Shown in pieces: positions 39,046-48,292 of a stretch of 64,000 nucleotides of DNA. The position numbers were made by a program, and so were the translations under genes. The DNA comes from Bacillus salipaludis (lineage in GTDB: Bacteria > Bacillota > Bacilli > Bacillales_B > DSM-18226): contig NZ_SMYO01000005.1 in assembly GCF_004358205.1 (NCBI RefSeq), positions 372,001 to 436,000 on the forward strand. Reading direction: 5' to 3'. Within the stretch, counting starts at the first letter, position 1, and each line of letters starts with the position of its first letter. Under the pieces are notes generated by a model, which saw only the letters and a list, made by a program, of their open reading frames with translations, did no database searches and was not told the DNA's origin.

Positions 39046-39609
39046 ATGAAACTTAACTTAATGAAGATTTTTGATGGCTATGTTAGAAACTACCACACTT
39101 TAAATCTTACCAGACATCACGGTAAGCATTCTTTTACGATGACGGAAATTGAATATTTTTCACGCTTAGGTTCCATGTTAGGGTACTATCCTTTTACGGA
39201 AGATACTTGTAATGCATCTTATAGACCAATGGATTTGACCTGGTGGGATAATTATGATGGTGAGTATTGGTATGATTTTATACTACATCTGGAGCGTGAA
39301 AACCACTTTAAGAAGGATTACGAGACGCTTGAAAAGCTTTTTGATGAAAGGGAGTATGTTCCCGAGAATGTAATTGGTATTATAACAGTTCCTAATATTA
39401 ATCGAATGAACGAATTGATGAAGCAGGCTCAAGTGATGTGTAAAATTGAAAATGCATTGCTCATTTTTCGGACAAATTCAACAGATAATAAGAAAGGGTA
39501 TTTTAATGAAGTCTATGCCTTTCTCTTGAACACAAAGAGTATAGTTGATAATAAGAAAGCGATTGTTAATGAAATTGCAGGAACATTTTATATGGAATTA
39601 GAAGTTTAA
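39046..39609 (+). CDS. Unknown protein with DLTWW...EREN motif
   Basis: A 187-aa soluble protein. The segment MDLTWWDNYDG...FILHLERENHFKKD (residues about 62-90) resembles proteins that carry a D-L-x-W-W then L-E-x-E-N pattern, which I associate with PD-(D/E)XK-like nuclease relatives; this is inference. It lies 36 nt before the HEPN protein gene and is probably in the same unit. The start ATG has only a weak GGAAAATAAAA site. Confidence 0.55.
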   Translation: MKLNLMKIFDGYVRNYHTLNLTRHHGKHSFTMTEIEYFSRLGSMLGYYPFTEDTCNASYRPMDLTWWDNYDGEYWYDFILHLERENHFKKDYETLEKLFDEREYVPENVIGIITVPNINRMNELMKQAQVMCKIENALLIFRTNSTDNKKGYFNEVYAFLLNTKSIVDNKKAIVNEIAGTFYMELEV

Positions 39610-39645
39610 ATGATAACCATTTTTGAATAGATTGTGGGGATGGTA

Positions 39646-40599
39646 ATGAGGCAAGATAAAGAGCTGCTTGAATTTGATTTATTGGAAAATGGGTTAGATT
39701 TTATACTTTCTGCTATTAATAACTTAAGCAATGAAGGGAAGGCTGAATTGAAATATGGAATCCTTCACTTATCAGCCGGTGTAGATTTAATTTTAAAATA
39801 CAGATTATCAAAAGAGCATTGGACACTTCTATTCTCCAAAATAGATGCTGCAAGTAAAGAAAAACTAAAATCTGGAGATTTTACTTCTGTTGATTCTAGT
39901 GGATGCATCGATAGGTTAAAGAAAATTTGTGGAATTGATTTTGAAACAGAAGATTTAAATCAATTGAAGCATTTGAGAGAACGCCGTAATCGGTTAGAAC
40001 ATTTCGGGATTACAGAATCAGCCGCAGCATTAAAATCAACAACCTTGAAAGTATTAAATTTTATTTTAGATTTCATAAATGACCAAATAGATTATTCTAA
40101 ACTTAATGTAAGTGAAAAAAATCAATTAGATTCAATACGACAACAGTTACCTGAACTTGAAGAGTTTGTCGAGGAAAGATTGGAATTAATTGAAGATGAA
40201 ATAGAATCATATAAAAAGTTAACTGCAGTTACAATATGTCTTACTTGTTATCAAACAGCACTTGTTATTGATGAGGGGACAAAATGTTTATTTTGCGGAG
40301 CACATGGTGAAGGTGAAAAAGTAGCTGAGGAATTTGTGTTTAAAATTTTAGGCATCAGCCAATATGATACAAAAGACGGTGAAGAATATCCTGTTTATGA
40401 ATGTTTTGAATGCGGAGCTGAATCCATGGTTCATTCGAATCAAGAATATGATTCCTTTGATTGGCTTTGTTTTACTTGCGGTACAAAATGGGATGAAGAT
40501 GAAATAGAATATTGTGAAACTTGCGGGGGTCCCTACATGACTAGTAAACATGATATTGGGATGTGCTCGAATTGCATCGAACACCAAATGAATCAATAA
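39646..40599 (+). CDS. HEPN-domain protein with multiple zinc ribbons
   Basis: A 317-aa protein. The helical N-terminal domain (1-130) contains RNRLEH at 114-119, the R-x4-H motif of HEPN ribonucleases. After a linker rich in Glu there are at least four CxxC pairs (CLTC, CLFC, CFEC, CFTC, CETC, CSNC), i.e. two or three zinc ribbons for nucleic-acid or protein binding. HEPN proteins often act as RNases in toxin-antitoxin and phage defence. GTGGGGATGGTA precedes ATG 39646. Pairing with the upstream gene suggests one module. Confidence 0.7.
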   Translation: MRQDKELLEFDLLENGLDFILSAINNLSNEGKAELKYGILHLSAGVDLILKYRLSKEHWTLLFSKIDAASKEKLKSGDFTSVDSSGCIDRLKKICGIDFETEDLNQLKHLRERRNRLEHFGITESAAALKSTTLKVLNFILDFINDQIDYSKLNVSEKNQLDSIRQQLPELEEFVEERLELIEDEIESYKKLTAVTICLTCYQTALVIDEGTKCLFCGAHGEGEKVAEEFVFKILGISQYDTKDGEEYPVYECFECGAESMVHSNQEYDSFDWLCFTCGTKWDEDEIEYCETCGGPYMTSKHDIGMCSNCIEHQMNQ

Positions 40600-40622
40600 A
40601 AGTAAAAAAAGTAGTAGAATAC

Positions 40623-40651
40623 GGAATATCTCTAGTCGATTCTCCTGTTGG
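40623..40651. repeat. Second copy of a weak intergenic repeat
   Basis: GGAATATCTCTAGTCGA then CCTG, similar to 36375-36404 (GGACATATCTCTGGTCGA then CCTG). Only about 25 bases align. Confidence 0.35.
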
Positions 40652-40839
40652 GAGTACCATGAACAGACTGCTAAGAATACCCGTAACTGTTTTGGTAATT
40701 AAAAAATTTAATCTATGGTAACGGGTTTGGTTTTGAGGTATAAAAATGGATTAGGAATATAATTAAAAGTCAGTTTATTTGAATTGGACCACTTTTATTT
40801 GTTGGTATAAAGATATAACTGCAAATTCGGAGAGATTAA

Positions 40840-41373
40840 ATGAAGAAGATAATTATTCTGTTCTTATTGCTTACTTTATTTATTTTATCAGCGTGTAGTA
40901 ATGATAAAAATGAAGTTAAGGATAGCCCATTATATAACGGCAAGAAATTAACAATCGGTGTGGTTGGTAAGTTTCCGAAAGTTCGTGAACAAAATATCGT
41001 TTTTAAAAATATTAAATTAGAGGATTTAAGTCAAGAAAACCTAGCCTCAAAATATAATGCAGTTTTTATTATAAAGGAGCATTTATCTGAAGCTGCTAAA
41101 GCTCCTTATGCAAAAATTTATAAAAATTCTGGCATTCCATCTTTCTTTATTGAGTCTAAAAAATCTTTTGTCCCCTTCATTGATGAAGAAACGGATTATG
41201 AAGAGTTCCCTGATTCAAAATCAGGAGATTATGCATCGGGATATTACCAATCTGGTAAGGAGGGAACATCTTGGGGATTCGGTCTTTATAATAATACAGT
41301 TAACGAAGCAAACATTAAGGATGTTTTCTCAAGAATTTTTAAAACCATTGAAGGCATTGATAATCAAAAGTAA
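40840..41373 (+). CDS. Lipoprotein, unknown
   Basis: A 177-aa lipoprotein with signal peptide and lipobox LSAC at about residue 18. The mature part begins LTIGVVGKFPKVREQN, as in a group of small Bacillus lipoproteins of unknown role. GGAGAGATTAA precedes ATG. Single-gene unit with a terminator 115 nt downstream. Confidence 0.75.
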   Translation: MKKIIILFLLLTLFILSACSNDKNEVKDSPLYNGKKLTIGVVGKFPKVREQNIVFKNIKLEDLSQENLASKYNAVFIIKEHLSEAAKAPYAKIYKNSGIPSFFIESKKSFVPFIDEETDYEEFPDSKSGDYASGYYQSGKEGTSWGFGLYNNTVNEANIKDVFSRIFKTIEGIDNQK

Positions 41374-41486
41374 ATCTAAAAAGAAAACACTTGGATAAGC
41401 CTAACGACTTCCGTTTTGGGAGGGAAATTTCTTTATTAACTTAAATAAACAACCTAAATAGCATCAAAATTATTATAAAATGCATC

Positions 41487-41521
41487 AAAAAACAGCATCG
41501 GAATAGCCGATGCTGTTTTTT
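41487..41521 (+). terminator. Terminator after the lipoprotein gene
   Basis: AAAAAACAGCATCGG / CCGATGCTGTTTTTT stem with an AATAG loop. Confidence 0.9.
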
Positions 41522-41575
41522 GGTGGAATGATAATTATCAGGGAAAGCTAACAAAAATAAATTTGGAGGAACTTC

Positions 41576-42010
41576 ATGAAAAGATTTCTTTCGGTATTGG
41601 TATTAACGATTATTTTTACAGCGGGGCTAGGTTTCAGATGTGAAGCGGAAACTCATTATACTCCTCCGATGAAATCAAGAGAAGAATTGTATCAGGATAT
41701 TTTCATATCATTACTTAGTCCCCAAATAGAAAAGGTTATAAATAATTACTATAAAAACGTTTTAACATCACCTCCTATTGTTTATCCTTATGATGTCTAT
41801 ATTGAGAAAGTGGAACGCATTGGGGAGTATCGAAGTTTTGAATTTACTGTCATAATAAAAGTCCATCCTATTGTAGGACCTCATATAGATGTTGGACTAG
41901 ACAGGGTAACTTTTTATATCGATGGGAGTGGAAACGTGAAGGTCCGAAAATTTGAACACTTAAAGGACTATGAATTACCTGAACACTACAAACACATATT
42001 AAAACACTAA
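41576..42010 (+). CDS. DUF3888 secreted protein
   Basis: A 144-aa protein with a signal peptide (residues 1-23) and a DUF3888 domain: SREELYQDIFISLLSPQIEK, then VERIGEYRSFEFTVIIKV and VKVRKFEHLKDY. The family is frequent in Bacillus, often in several copies; function unknown. TTTGGAGGAACTTC precedes ATG. Confidence 0.85.
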   Translation: MKRFLSVLVLTIIFTAGLGFRCEAETHYTPPMKSREELYQDIFISLLSPQIEKVINNYYKNVLTSPPIVYPYDVYIEKVERIGEYRSFEFTVIIKVHPIVGPHIDVGLDRVTFYIDGSGNVKVRKFEHLKDYELPEHYKHILKH

Positions 42011-42151
42011 ACCAAGGAACATTATCTCATTATAAATACAATAAATTAGTAATCAATTTAGCATATCACTTTCATGTAAGACAATAATTATTGTTCGCTT
42101 GGTAAATAACGTGCTAATTAAATTAAAAAAAATATTAAATTGATACTTTTA

Positions 42152-42183
42152 AGCCAGTTGTTAAATACAACTGGTTCTTTTTT
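42152..42183 (+). terminator. Terminator upstream of the two-gene nuclease unit
   Basis: CCAGTTGT / ACAACTGG stem with TAAAT loop, then TTCTTTTTT. It insulates the following unit. Confidence 0.85.
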
Positions 42184-42244
42184 GGGAAAAATTATAAAAT
42201 GAGAATATAGTCGAATTGAGTCGTATGCTAAAAGGAGGATGTTT

Positions 42245-43396
42245 ATGGGGGAAGCAGTAGCGGCAGTAGATACTTCTGAATCACTTTTTGCACCGAAAGA
42301 ATTAGAAAGCTTGGTAAGAAGCATAGGAAAAGATGCCTTTTTATTCTTACTTGAGGAAAAATATGAAATAAAAGAGGAATTATCAAAAACAATTAGTGAT
42401 TTAGCACTAATAATAGAAAATCATAAAAACAGAGATGAAATGATAGGTATTTTAGTAGAAGTAAAAGAATGTTGTTCTTCCGTACATGAAGAAACTTTTT
42501 TAGAATTCTGTGAAAAATACGGTATTACCGGAATAGTCTTTAATGAATCTCTTAAAATATCTGCACTGCGGTGTTATTTGCAACAACCTGAACACTTTGC
42601 AACGATTAAGATGTTTTCTGCCATAAATAAAGAAAAACAGTTTGATGTTTATGGGGGCAAAACAACGGATGAAGAAGTGAATTTAAAAAAAGAACATAGA
42701 ACTGAAATCAAATCAGTATTAGAAGATTTGATAGAAAAGGGAAGAAAATGCATCATTAGTACCACTCAAATTCAAAACGAAATTATTATGTCGGCGCACT
42801 TTGAATCAAGAAAAAAAACATTTACAACTATCTCTAGTGGTGAAAAGATTGAAACTGTCACAATTACTCCAACTGTAAAAGCGGTTGCAAAATACAATAT
42901 TAAGGAAAACCGGCTAAGGGTAAAAGGCGGTCCCTCGTCCAAATTAAAGGACAGCATTATTCAAACCTTTGGAAAAGTATTTTTTGGCGATAATAGCCAT
43001 TTTACAGGTGAAAATTACGAGATATATAAATTAGACAAAGTGAAAAAAGATGATTTTTCTTTAACGCTTGATGAAGAACTCGAAGAAGAAGTTATCTCAG
43101 CAGTAATTAAAGAAGAAATACTAATCGTACCAATTGAGGATGATACAATCAGATTAACCGTTGCAGGGAAAGATGTTGAAAAGGCTTTAGAATTTCTATC
43201 CAATGATAAAATTAATCTTAAAACTCAACAAAGAGAGCAAGTAAAAATCGAAATTACATTAAAACAGCCGAATGATAAAACAAAAAAAATCGCAGTAACG
43301 ATATCAAATAACAGTAAAATTAATTTTAATCCGCAATACTCTGGAATTGTTCATAAATGTTTAACAAAGTGGGGAATAGAGCTTGGAACTGAGTGA
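42245..43396 (+). CDS. Unrecognised 383-aa partner of the PD-(D/E)XK protein
   Basis: A soluble 383-aa protein, first gene of a coupled pair. The start at ATG 42245 is 6 nt after AAAGGAGG; another ATG lies at 42239. The N-terminal third is helical and Glu/Lys-rich; the middle holds beta-rich sequence (TVTITPTVKAVAKYNI, NRLRVKGGPSSKLKDSI); the C-terminal part again alternates beta and acidic helices. No catalytic motif, cysteine cluster or membrane segment is visible. Its stop lies 14 nt inside the next gene, so the two proteins are made together. I know no family for it; a sensor, DNA-recognition or regulatory subunit is a guess. Confidence 0.75.
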   Translation: MGEAVAAVDTSESLFAPKELESLVRSIGKDAFLFLLEEKYEIKEELSKTISDLALIIENHKNRDEMIGILVEVKECCSSVHEETFLEFCEKYGITGIVFNESLKISALRCYLQQPEHFATIKMFSAINKEKQFDVYGGKTTDEEVNLKKEHRTEIKSVLEDLIEKGRKCIISTTQIQNEIIMSAHFESRKKTFTTISSGEKIETVTITPTVKAVAKYNIKENRLRVKGGPSSKLKDSIIQTFGKVFFGDNSHFTGENYEIYKLDKVKKDDFSLTLDEELEEEVISAVIKEEILIVPIEDDTIRLTVAGKDVEKALEFLSNDKINLKTQQREQVKIEITLKQPNDKTKKIAVTISNNSKINFNPQYSGIVHKCLTKWGIELGTE

Positions 43397-45002
43397 AAAG
43401 TCATTTATTGATGAAATGTTATCAATATTAAACGAGAACATTTTTACTAGTTTATCTTCTTTTGAATATCAAAATATAAAAAATGAGCATAAAGAAAAAT
43501 GGCTTTTGAAAAAAGAGGTAAATTCTAAGATTTGTAAAATTTGTTTTGGGAAAAGGTGTCATATCGAATTTGACACGCATGATACATTTCTCCCTTGCCC
43601 CGAAGGTGAAGCAGAAATTATTAAAATTCATAAAGATGACCGTTATAACTATTATTTTGATTTAAATAAACTTTTTAAAGAAATTCAAAAAAACATTGAT
43701 ATAAAAGGTGATATAGGACAATTCAAACATTTTCACATTCTTGGCGAAACAGAGTATAAGAAAACTAATTGGAAAGTTGTATTTACGTTCGGTAAACATT
43801 TGGAGAGGTCCATTGGGGATTTGATTGAATTCCAACTTCGGTATGGAACCACTTTTACATTGTTATTCCTGGACAAGCTCCCTCGTTATAACGAATTCAT
43901 GCTTTCCATATTTAAAAATTTAGGAATACATTTGTACGATTGGAAAGACTGCAAAAAATCGGTAATAGAAAATATTTATCAGACCAAGAGAGCTGAAATA
44001 GAGGTCAGAAAAGAAATTGAGGCATTACCGATAAAGGATGCTAAGCAAAAATTATTGGCTACATTAGAAAAAGCAGCTACTAGCGGAGATGGAGACTGGT
44101 TTGAGGATGAAGCATATAAGAATTTCAAAAAAATCTCACCTCACACCGTTCCATTTGGGGCTCAATATAAAGGATTTTCAATTCCTGATGGAATGATATT
44201 TGGCGGAAATACCTATCCTTTTCCGATTGTCTTTTATGATTGCAAATCATCCAAGACGGATGATTATGCTACAAAGCCTGGTGTTGCCATGCAAGTGAAT
44301 TACTACATGGATTTTCTAAATCATTTTTATAACCAGCCTCAAAAATATGATAACTACGGATTTATCATATTCGCAGAAAAATTTGATGCTGCCATTCAAA
44401 AAAGTATAAATGGTTCCCCGCAATGGAAACTAGTTCAAGAAAAATGTCATTTATTTTATGTTGACCGGAAGTGCTTAGATAAAATTGAACAAATAACTGG
44501 GCGATTTGGAGAAAATGGGCGTTTTAACAATGTTACTATTTTTGATATTTGTTTTGGGGAAAAACTCACCGTATTTGAGGATTATCAAACACAGCAATAT
44601 TATGAAAAACTGTTTCCTACATCAACATTCAATAATTTCCGTTACCTTAAACCTGAACAGTTTGAAATAGCTATCATTGCAGCCATTATTAATGATTTCT
44701 ATAAAAATAATATTGTAGATGGGACAAGGGATGATTTGAAGGAAGCATTAAGAAAGGCTAAACATGACAATATGAGGCGTGGTATTAAAAGACCGATTTT
44801 ATTCCCTTTTTTAGATGAGTTCATAAAAAGTGCAAAGGAAGACAGGGAATTGGCTTCTTTCCATCCTTTGGCAACATTATTGATTGTTAACCGAACTGAT
44901 AGTCATTTAATTGAGGTTTTAGGAGAAGATGTTGTAGATGAGATTGCAGATAAAGCTGAACAGAAGATAACAATTCTATTGGAATCAATTAAAGTTAAAT
45001 GA
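43383..45002 (+). CDS. Putative PD-(D/E)XK endonuclease, effector of a two-gene unit
   Basis: A 539-aa protein. An N-terminal CKICFGKRC (51-59) and a nearby CP could bind zinc. The nuclease core is GFSIPDGMIF (PDG at 268-270), a beta strand, and YDCKSSK (Asp286, Lys288); Glu at about 241-243 lies in the preceding helix. PDG...DxK is the order of FokI-like and other restriction nucleases. The C-terminal 200 residues are of unknown fold. Start TTG at 43383 overlaps the upstream gene by 14 nt. Known systems with such a pair are restriction or phage defence modules; no methyltransferase is nearby, so it is not a classical R-M system. Confidence 0.72.
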   Translation: MELSEKSFIDEMLSILNENIFTSLSSFEYQNIKNEHKEKWLLKKEVNSKICKICFGKRCHIEFDTHDTFLPCPEGEAEIIKIHKDDRYNYYFDLNKLFKEIQKNIDIKGDIGQFKHFHILGETEYKKTNWKVVFTFGKHLERSIGDLIEFQLRYGTTFTLLFLDKLPRYNEFMLSIFKNLGIHLYDWKDCKKSVIENIYQTKRAEIEVRKEIEALPIKDAKQKLLATLEKAATSGDGDWFEDEAYKNFKKISPHTVPFGAQYKGFSIPDGMIFGGNTYPFPIVFYDCKSSKTDDYATKPGVAMQVNYYMDFLNHFYNQPQKYDNYGFIIFAEKFDAAIQKSINGSPQWKLVQEKCHLFYVDRKCLDKIEQITGRFGENGRFNNVTIFDICFGEKLTVFEDYQTQQYYEKLFPTSTFNNFRYLKPEQFEIAIIAAIINDFYKNNIVDGTRDDLKEALRKAKHDNMRRGIKRPILFPFLDEFIKSAKEDRELASFHPLATLLIVNRTDSHLIEVLGEDVVDEIADKAEQKITILLESIKVK

Positions 45003-45032
45003 TTTCTTCATTTTATTTAACTACAATTTATT

Positions 45033-45068
45033 AAAATGGGCTTGGTTTCCAGGCTCATTTTAAATTTT
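45033..45068 (+). terminator. Terminator of the two-gene unit
   Basis: AAAATGGGC / GGCTCATTTT stem (one G-U pair), then TAAATTTTCTTTT. Confidence 0.75.
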
Positions 45069-45290
45069 CTTTTGTGACTTTTACTAAAATACTATGCACC
45101 AGGGCATTATTCATATTTCCTTTCAATATTTCTCTCCTCGTAAACACCAATAGTACAACAAAAGGATGGTTCAAATAATCAAAGATGAGGGAATTTCCTA
45201 AATATTTAAAAGGGGAATGCTACGGCAAACCCTTTTCTTGTTCAACACGTAGAATTAGTTGAAGTTTGATAATGAGCTGAAAGGTGATAA

Positions 45291-45624
45291 TTGGAAATGT
45301 ACAGATTTCCAGAAGAACAAGATTTAATTTCATTATTTGAAAGTGAACCCAAATTGTTAGATAGCACTTCAAGTGATTTTTTTAATGTAGCAACATATCA
45401 ATTTTCTAATGGAGAAGAAGACTTCATTGTTACATTTTCCCGTCTGACGGTGAAGTAAACATACAATAACACTTAAAATTACAACTGAATTAATACCATT
45501 AATTGATTTAAAAAGAGTTGCATATGTACTATTAAGGGTTCTAAATGATGATTTCTTACAAACCATTGGAATCGCTTTTAAGCCCATATTCAAATTTATT
45601 TTTAAAAAACACCTCTTAAAGTAA
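45291..45624 (+). pseudogene. Small immunity-type gene broken by two frameshifts
   Basis: Frame 1 gives EMYRFPEEQDLISLFE...SNGEEDFIVTFS, then the frame moves near 45442 (SDGEVN) and again near 45462 (ITLKITTELIPLIDLKRVAYVLL...) to a stop at 45622. The pieces read as one protein of about 110 residues. The style (small, acidic, single domain, beside other immunity-type genes) fits an immunity protein. AAGGTG before TTG 45291 is still intact. Confidence 0.6.
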
Positions 45625-45760
45625 GTGAAAAGTTTCATATTCTTTTCTTCATCTAAAATATAAGAATTGTGAAGTAAAAGAAAAATTTTATTTTTTGGGG
45701 AAGATTAATTAAAAATTTAAATTAAATCTCTAAATAAATATAAAAAAGGGAAAATTTAAA

Positions 45761-46267
45761 ATGAAGAAAGAAGAACGAAAAAAAAGATTAAAGGAATTAT
45801 TAAACCTTCAAAAGCAAAAAGAAATGCTGAATAATAGACTCCAAGAGGAAAAGATTGTAAGGGAAGCATTTGAAGAAACCTTTGGGAACGAATTAGAATA
45901 TGAAATATTGAGTAGTGACGAGACGGAATTAATAATAAAAGATTTTACCGACAATTTTCCAATAGCTTTTTGGAACAGAATTAATTGGGCTGAAAAATCA
46001 GTAAACCAACTAGCAATCAATGAAGTGGAGATTAACAGTATTCCTTTTATCCTTAACAGGAAAGGTTTTGATACTTCTAGTTCTATTTATATTTTTTGGG
46101 GAACAGGTAATTTTCCAGGTGTCAGAACTACATTAACATCTGGGTTATTACAGAAATATGATGAAATCCTTTGGGTAGGTAGCGATATGTATTATTATTG
46201 CCCTGTTCAAAAATATATTATTGAGTTTTTCCACGATGACAGCATTAACATTGGTTGGGTTCCCTAA
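45761..46267 (+). CDS. Small acidic protein, possible immunity protein
   Basis: A 168-aa protein. N-terminal Lys/Glu coiled helix (1-45) followed by a beta-rich body with many aromatics (SIYIFWGTGNFPGV, DMYYYCPVQKYIIEFF). No enzyme motif. It resembles orphan immunity proteins of polymorphic toxin loci in composition. AAAAAGGGAAAATTTAAA precedes ATG. Confidence 0.6.
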   Translation: MKKEERKKRLKELLNLQKQKEMLNNRLQEEKIVREAFEETFGNELEYEILSSDETELIIKDFTDNFPIAFWNRINWAEKSVNQLAINEVEINSIPFILNRKGFDTSSSIYIFWGTGNFPGVRTTLTSGLLQKYDEILWVGSDMYYYCPVQKYIIEFFHDDSINIGWVP

Positions 46268-46400
46268 TTATAAGATTATTGAAAATTGGCTTAATAATGT
46301 AGGGTCTGCCTTGGAATTTCTTTTATCGGTCCACAAACGGAGAATATTAATTGGATAAAGAATGGAAAATGTTTAATGAACTTGACTAAGAAGGTGAAAT

Positions 46401-46754
46401 ATGGACCTAGAAGGGATTATTAATAATTGCATTGAATCTTCAATAAATTATGGAGTTTCAGCGTATGAAATTGTTGTTAATTCAAAAAAAATAAATAAGC
46501 TATATGATAGACAATACAAGAATTTCAAAATCCTTAAGAATCATCCAAAGGGTACAGAATCCTTATACCGTTTAATAGAACATCACCACATGTATGTAAG
46601 ATATACCTCTGCAATACATTTACTTTCGGTCAATGAAAAAAAGGCGAAAGAAGTTATTTTGGAAGTTGCAACGTTATCAAAAGATTTAGAGTTGGACTCA
46701 TTTTATCTTTTACAAGAGTGGGAAAATGGTAATTTAAAGGATTATTATAATTAA
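46401..46754 (+). CDS. DUF2019-like immunity protein
   Basis: A 117-aa all-helical protein. The order NKLYDRQYKNFKIL, YRLIEHHHMYVRYTSAIHLL, NEKKAKEVILEVA and LLQEWENGNLK matches the DUF2019 HEAT-like family, found beside toxins. No toxin gene is adjacent. AGAAGGTGAAAT precedes ATG. Confidence 0.7.
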   Translation: MDLEGIINNCIESSINYGVSAYEIVVNSKKINKLYDRQYKNFKILKNHPKGTESLYRLIEHHHMYVRYTSAIHLLSVNEKKAKEVILEVATLSKDLELDSFYLLQEWENGNLKDYYN

Positions 46755-46835
46755 ATCGCCCTTATGTTCTTGTTTTGCTTAACGAGGGCTTAGTTGAGTA
46801 ATAAATAAATAATGAGAAACAGATTATATTTACTT

Positions 46836-46870
46836 AAACAACCTGGAGAGGGGATTTCTCCAGGCTGTTT
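46836..46870. terminator. Convergent terminator
   Basis: AAACAACCTGGAGA / TCTCCAGGCTGTTT stem with a GGGGATT loop. Confidence 0.85.
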
Positions 46871-46877
46871 GGAGAAT

Positions 46878-47117
46878 TTATTTTTGCTTATGATGCCATT
46901 TTTGAATGTGACCACGTTCAAAGTGATGCTCAAAATGAGTAGCCCTTCCTCCTCCAAAGCCAATCAAAACTCCGAGGGCAAAGATGCATACAGAATAGAT
47001 TATACGGCGTTTTCTTTTTTGATAGAAATTGATAAATTCAACTTTTAATTCCTCTTTAATTTCATTTTTCAGAGTTTGGCTATTTTCTTGCAGTTGTTCT
47101 TGAGGTTCATCTGACAT
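46878..47117 (-). CDS. Small single-helix membrane protein
   Basis: A 79-aa protein: Glu/Gln-rich cytoplasmic helix, one transmembrane helix with glycine motif (IIYSVCIFALGVLIGFGGGRA), and a His-rich tail (HFEHHFERGH). A strong AGGAGGTGAGGTAG lies 6 nt before ATG, supporting it. Only minus-strand gene in this stretch. The His-rich tail could bind metal. Not recognised. Confidence 0.65.
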   Translation of the reverse strand: MSDEPQEQLQENSQTLKNEIKEELKVEFINFYQKRKRRIIYSVCIFALGVLIGFGGGRATHFEHHFERGHIQKWHHKQK

Positions 47118-47399
47118 CTACCTCACCTCCTTTATTCCAAATATATGGAGACGAGAACTTTTCATTTCTTAACGAATTGTTAAATTTGTTGAATATTTTA
47201 ATGAATTTTAGATGCACTAGAATTTGCATAGGACTTATTGGTGAAAGTGTAAACCATTAAGCGGCTGCTCTTATTTCATATGCTTACAGGTAAGGTTAGC
47301 TAAATAACAAATATAGGGAATTTATTCGCATTTTATCCACAGACACAATCGGAATAGGTATTTTATTATTAGAATAAAAAGTTATTGGAAGTGTTAAAA
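47118..47399. other. Short non-coding stretch
   Basis: Divergent promoter region; no further feature recognised. Confidence 0.35.
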
Positions 47400-47549
47400 A
47401 TGGAAAAAATTCCTGTTATTTTTCAAGGAAAAGATTATATAATGATTTTTCAATACGCATCTGGTTATTGTGAAATTATCGAAGAAGGGGAACCCAATTA
47501 TAAAGTTAAATTGGTGCATTTTTCAGAATTGAAGCTAAAAGGAGTATGA
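47400..47549 (+). CDS. Small protein of 49 aa
   Basis: Starts MEKIPVIFQGKDY and ends HFSELKLKGV. Beta-rich and soluble. I recall near-identical short proteins in Bacillus genomes, which supports it despite the lack of a good ribosome-binding site. Function unknown. Confidence 0.55.
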   Translation: MEKIPVIFQGKDYIMIFQYASGYCEIIEEGEPNYKVKLVHFSELKLKGV

Positions 47550-47674
47550 CCGTCGAGTGGTGGTCCTTTTTTTATTATTGCACTAAAGGATAGGTTAATT
47601 AAATCAGAATCGACTTTAATAATAGAAAATAAATTATAATTAAGAGAAGTTTTGATTGTAGGTGAAGGTTTCTA

Positions 47675-48157
47675 ATGTTTGATGGTGTAGGTGAAATGTT
47701 AATAGCCTATTCAGACTTGTTTCTTGTTCGCTGTCCTAGGTGTAGCAGTTGCGCTAGAATTTTTACTCCTAATAACGCAAAAGGTAAAGATGAGCCTAGA
47801 TATTTGGGACATGAATCGAAGCGGTTGTTATGTGTTAAATGTGGGTACACCAAAGAGATTTATCCTAAAAGAAAATGGGATAATCTTTGGGCTTTTAGAC
47901 TCGAATTATTTGATGAGAAACAGGGAGTAGATTGGTATTTTGGTTTGCCCTTATATCTTCAAACTCAATGTTGTGGGCATAAACTATGGTTCTTTAATTA
48001 TGAACATCTATTCGATATAGAAAATTACATTAAAGAAAGTTTGAGACCTTCTGGCTTATATTATTTAAGTGCTAAAAGTAGATTACCAAAATGGATAAAA
48101 CTTTCGAAAAACAGGTATGAAGTCCTTAGAGCAATAAAAAAATTAAAATTACTTTAA
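47675..48157 (+). CDS. Zinc-ribbon protein, unknown
   Basis: A 160-aa protein. CPRCSSC (residue about 20) and CVKCG (about 52) form a zinc ribbon; the body has the conserved-looking run WDNLWAFRLELFDEKQG and FGLPLYLQTQCCGHKLW. The family is common in Bacillus islands; role unknown, possibly immunity or DNA-linked. Confidence 0.7.
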   Translation: MFDGVGEMLIAYSDLFLVRCPRCSSCARIFTPNNAKGKDEPRYLGHESKRLLCVKCGYTKEIYPKRKWDNLWAFRLELFDEKQGVDWYFGLPLYLQTQCCGHKLWFFNYEHLFDIENYIKESLRPSGLYYLSAKSRLPKWIKLSKNRYEVLRAIKKLKLL

Positions 48158-48292
48158 TCAAGATTTCTTCAAATTAGCATTTATTTTTGCACTTTAGGTG
48201 TTTTTCTTAAGAAATGGCTGTTATTTTTTTTATGGAAAATTATTATGTTAAGGGGATAAGTACGAATTTTAATCAAGATACGGTGATTATAG

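Noticed and set aside
42245..45002. Classical restriction-modification system
   Set aside because: No methyltransferase motif (DPPY, NPPY or PC) is present in either gene or their neighbours.
45369..45638. 89-codon minus-strand frame
   Set aside because: The opposite strand reads as a protein broken by two frameshifts, which explains the sequence better.
47541..47575. Terminator after the 49-aa gene
   Set aside because: GACC...GGTCC gives only a 5-bp stem before the T run; too weak to call.
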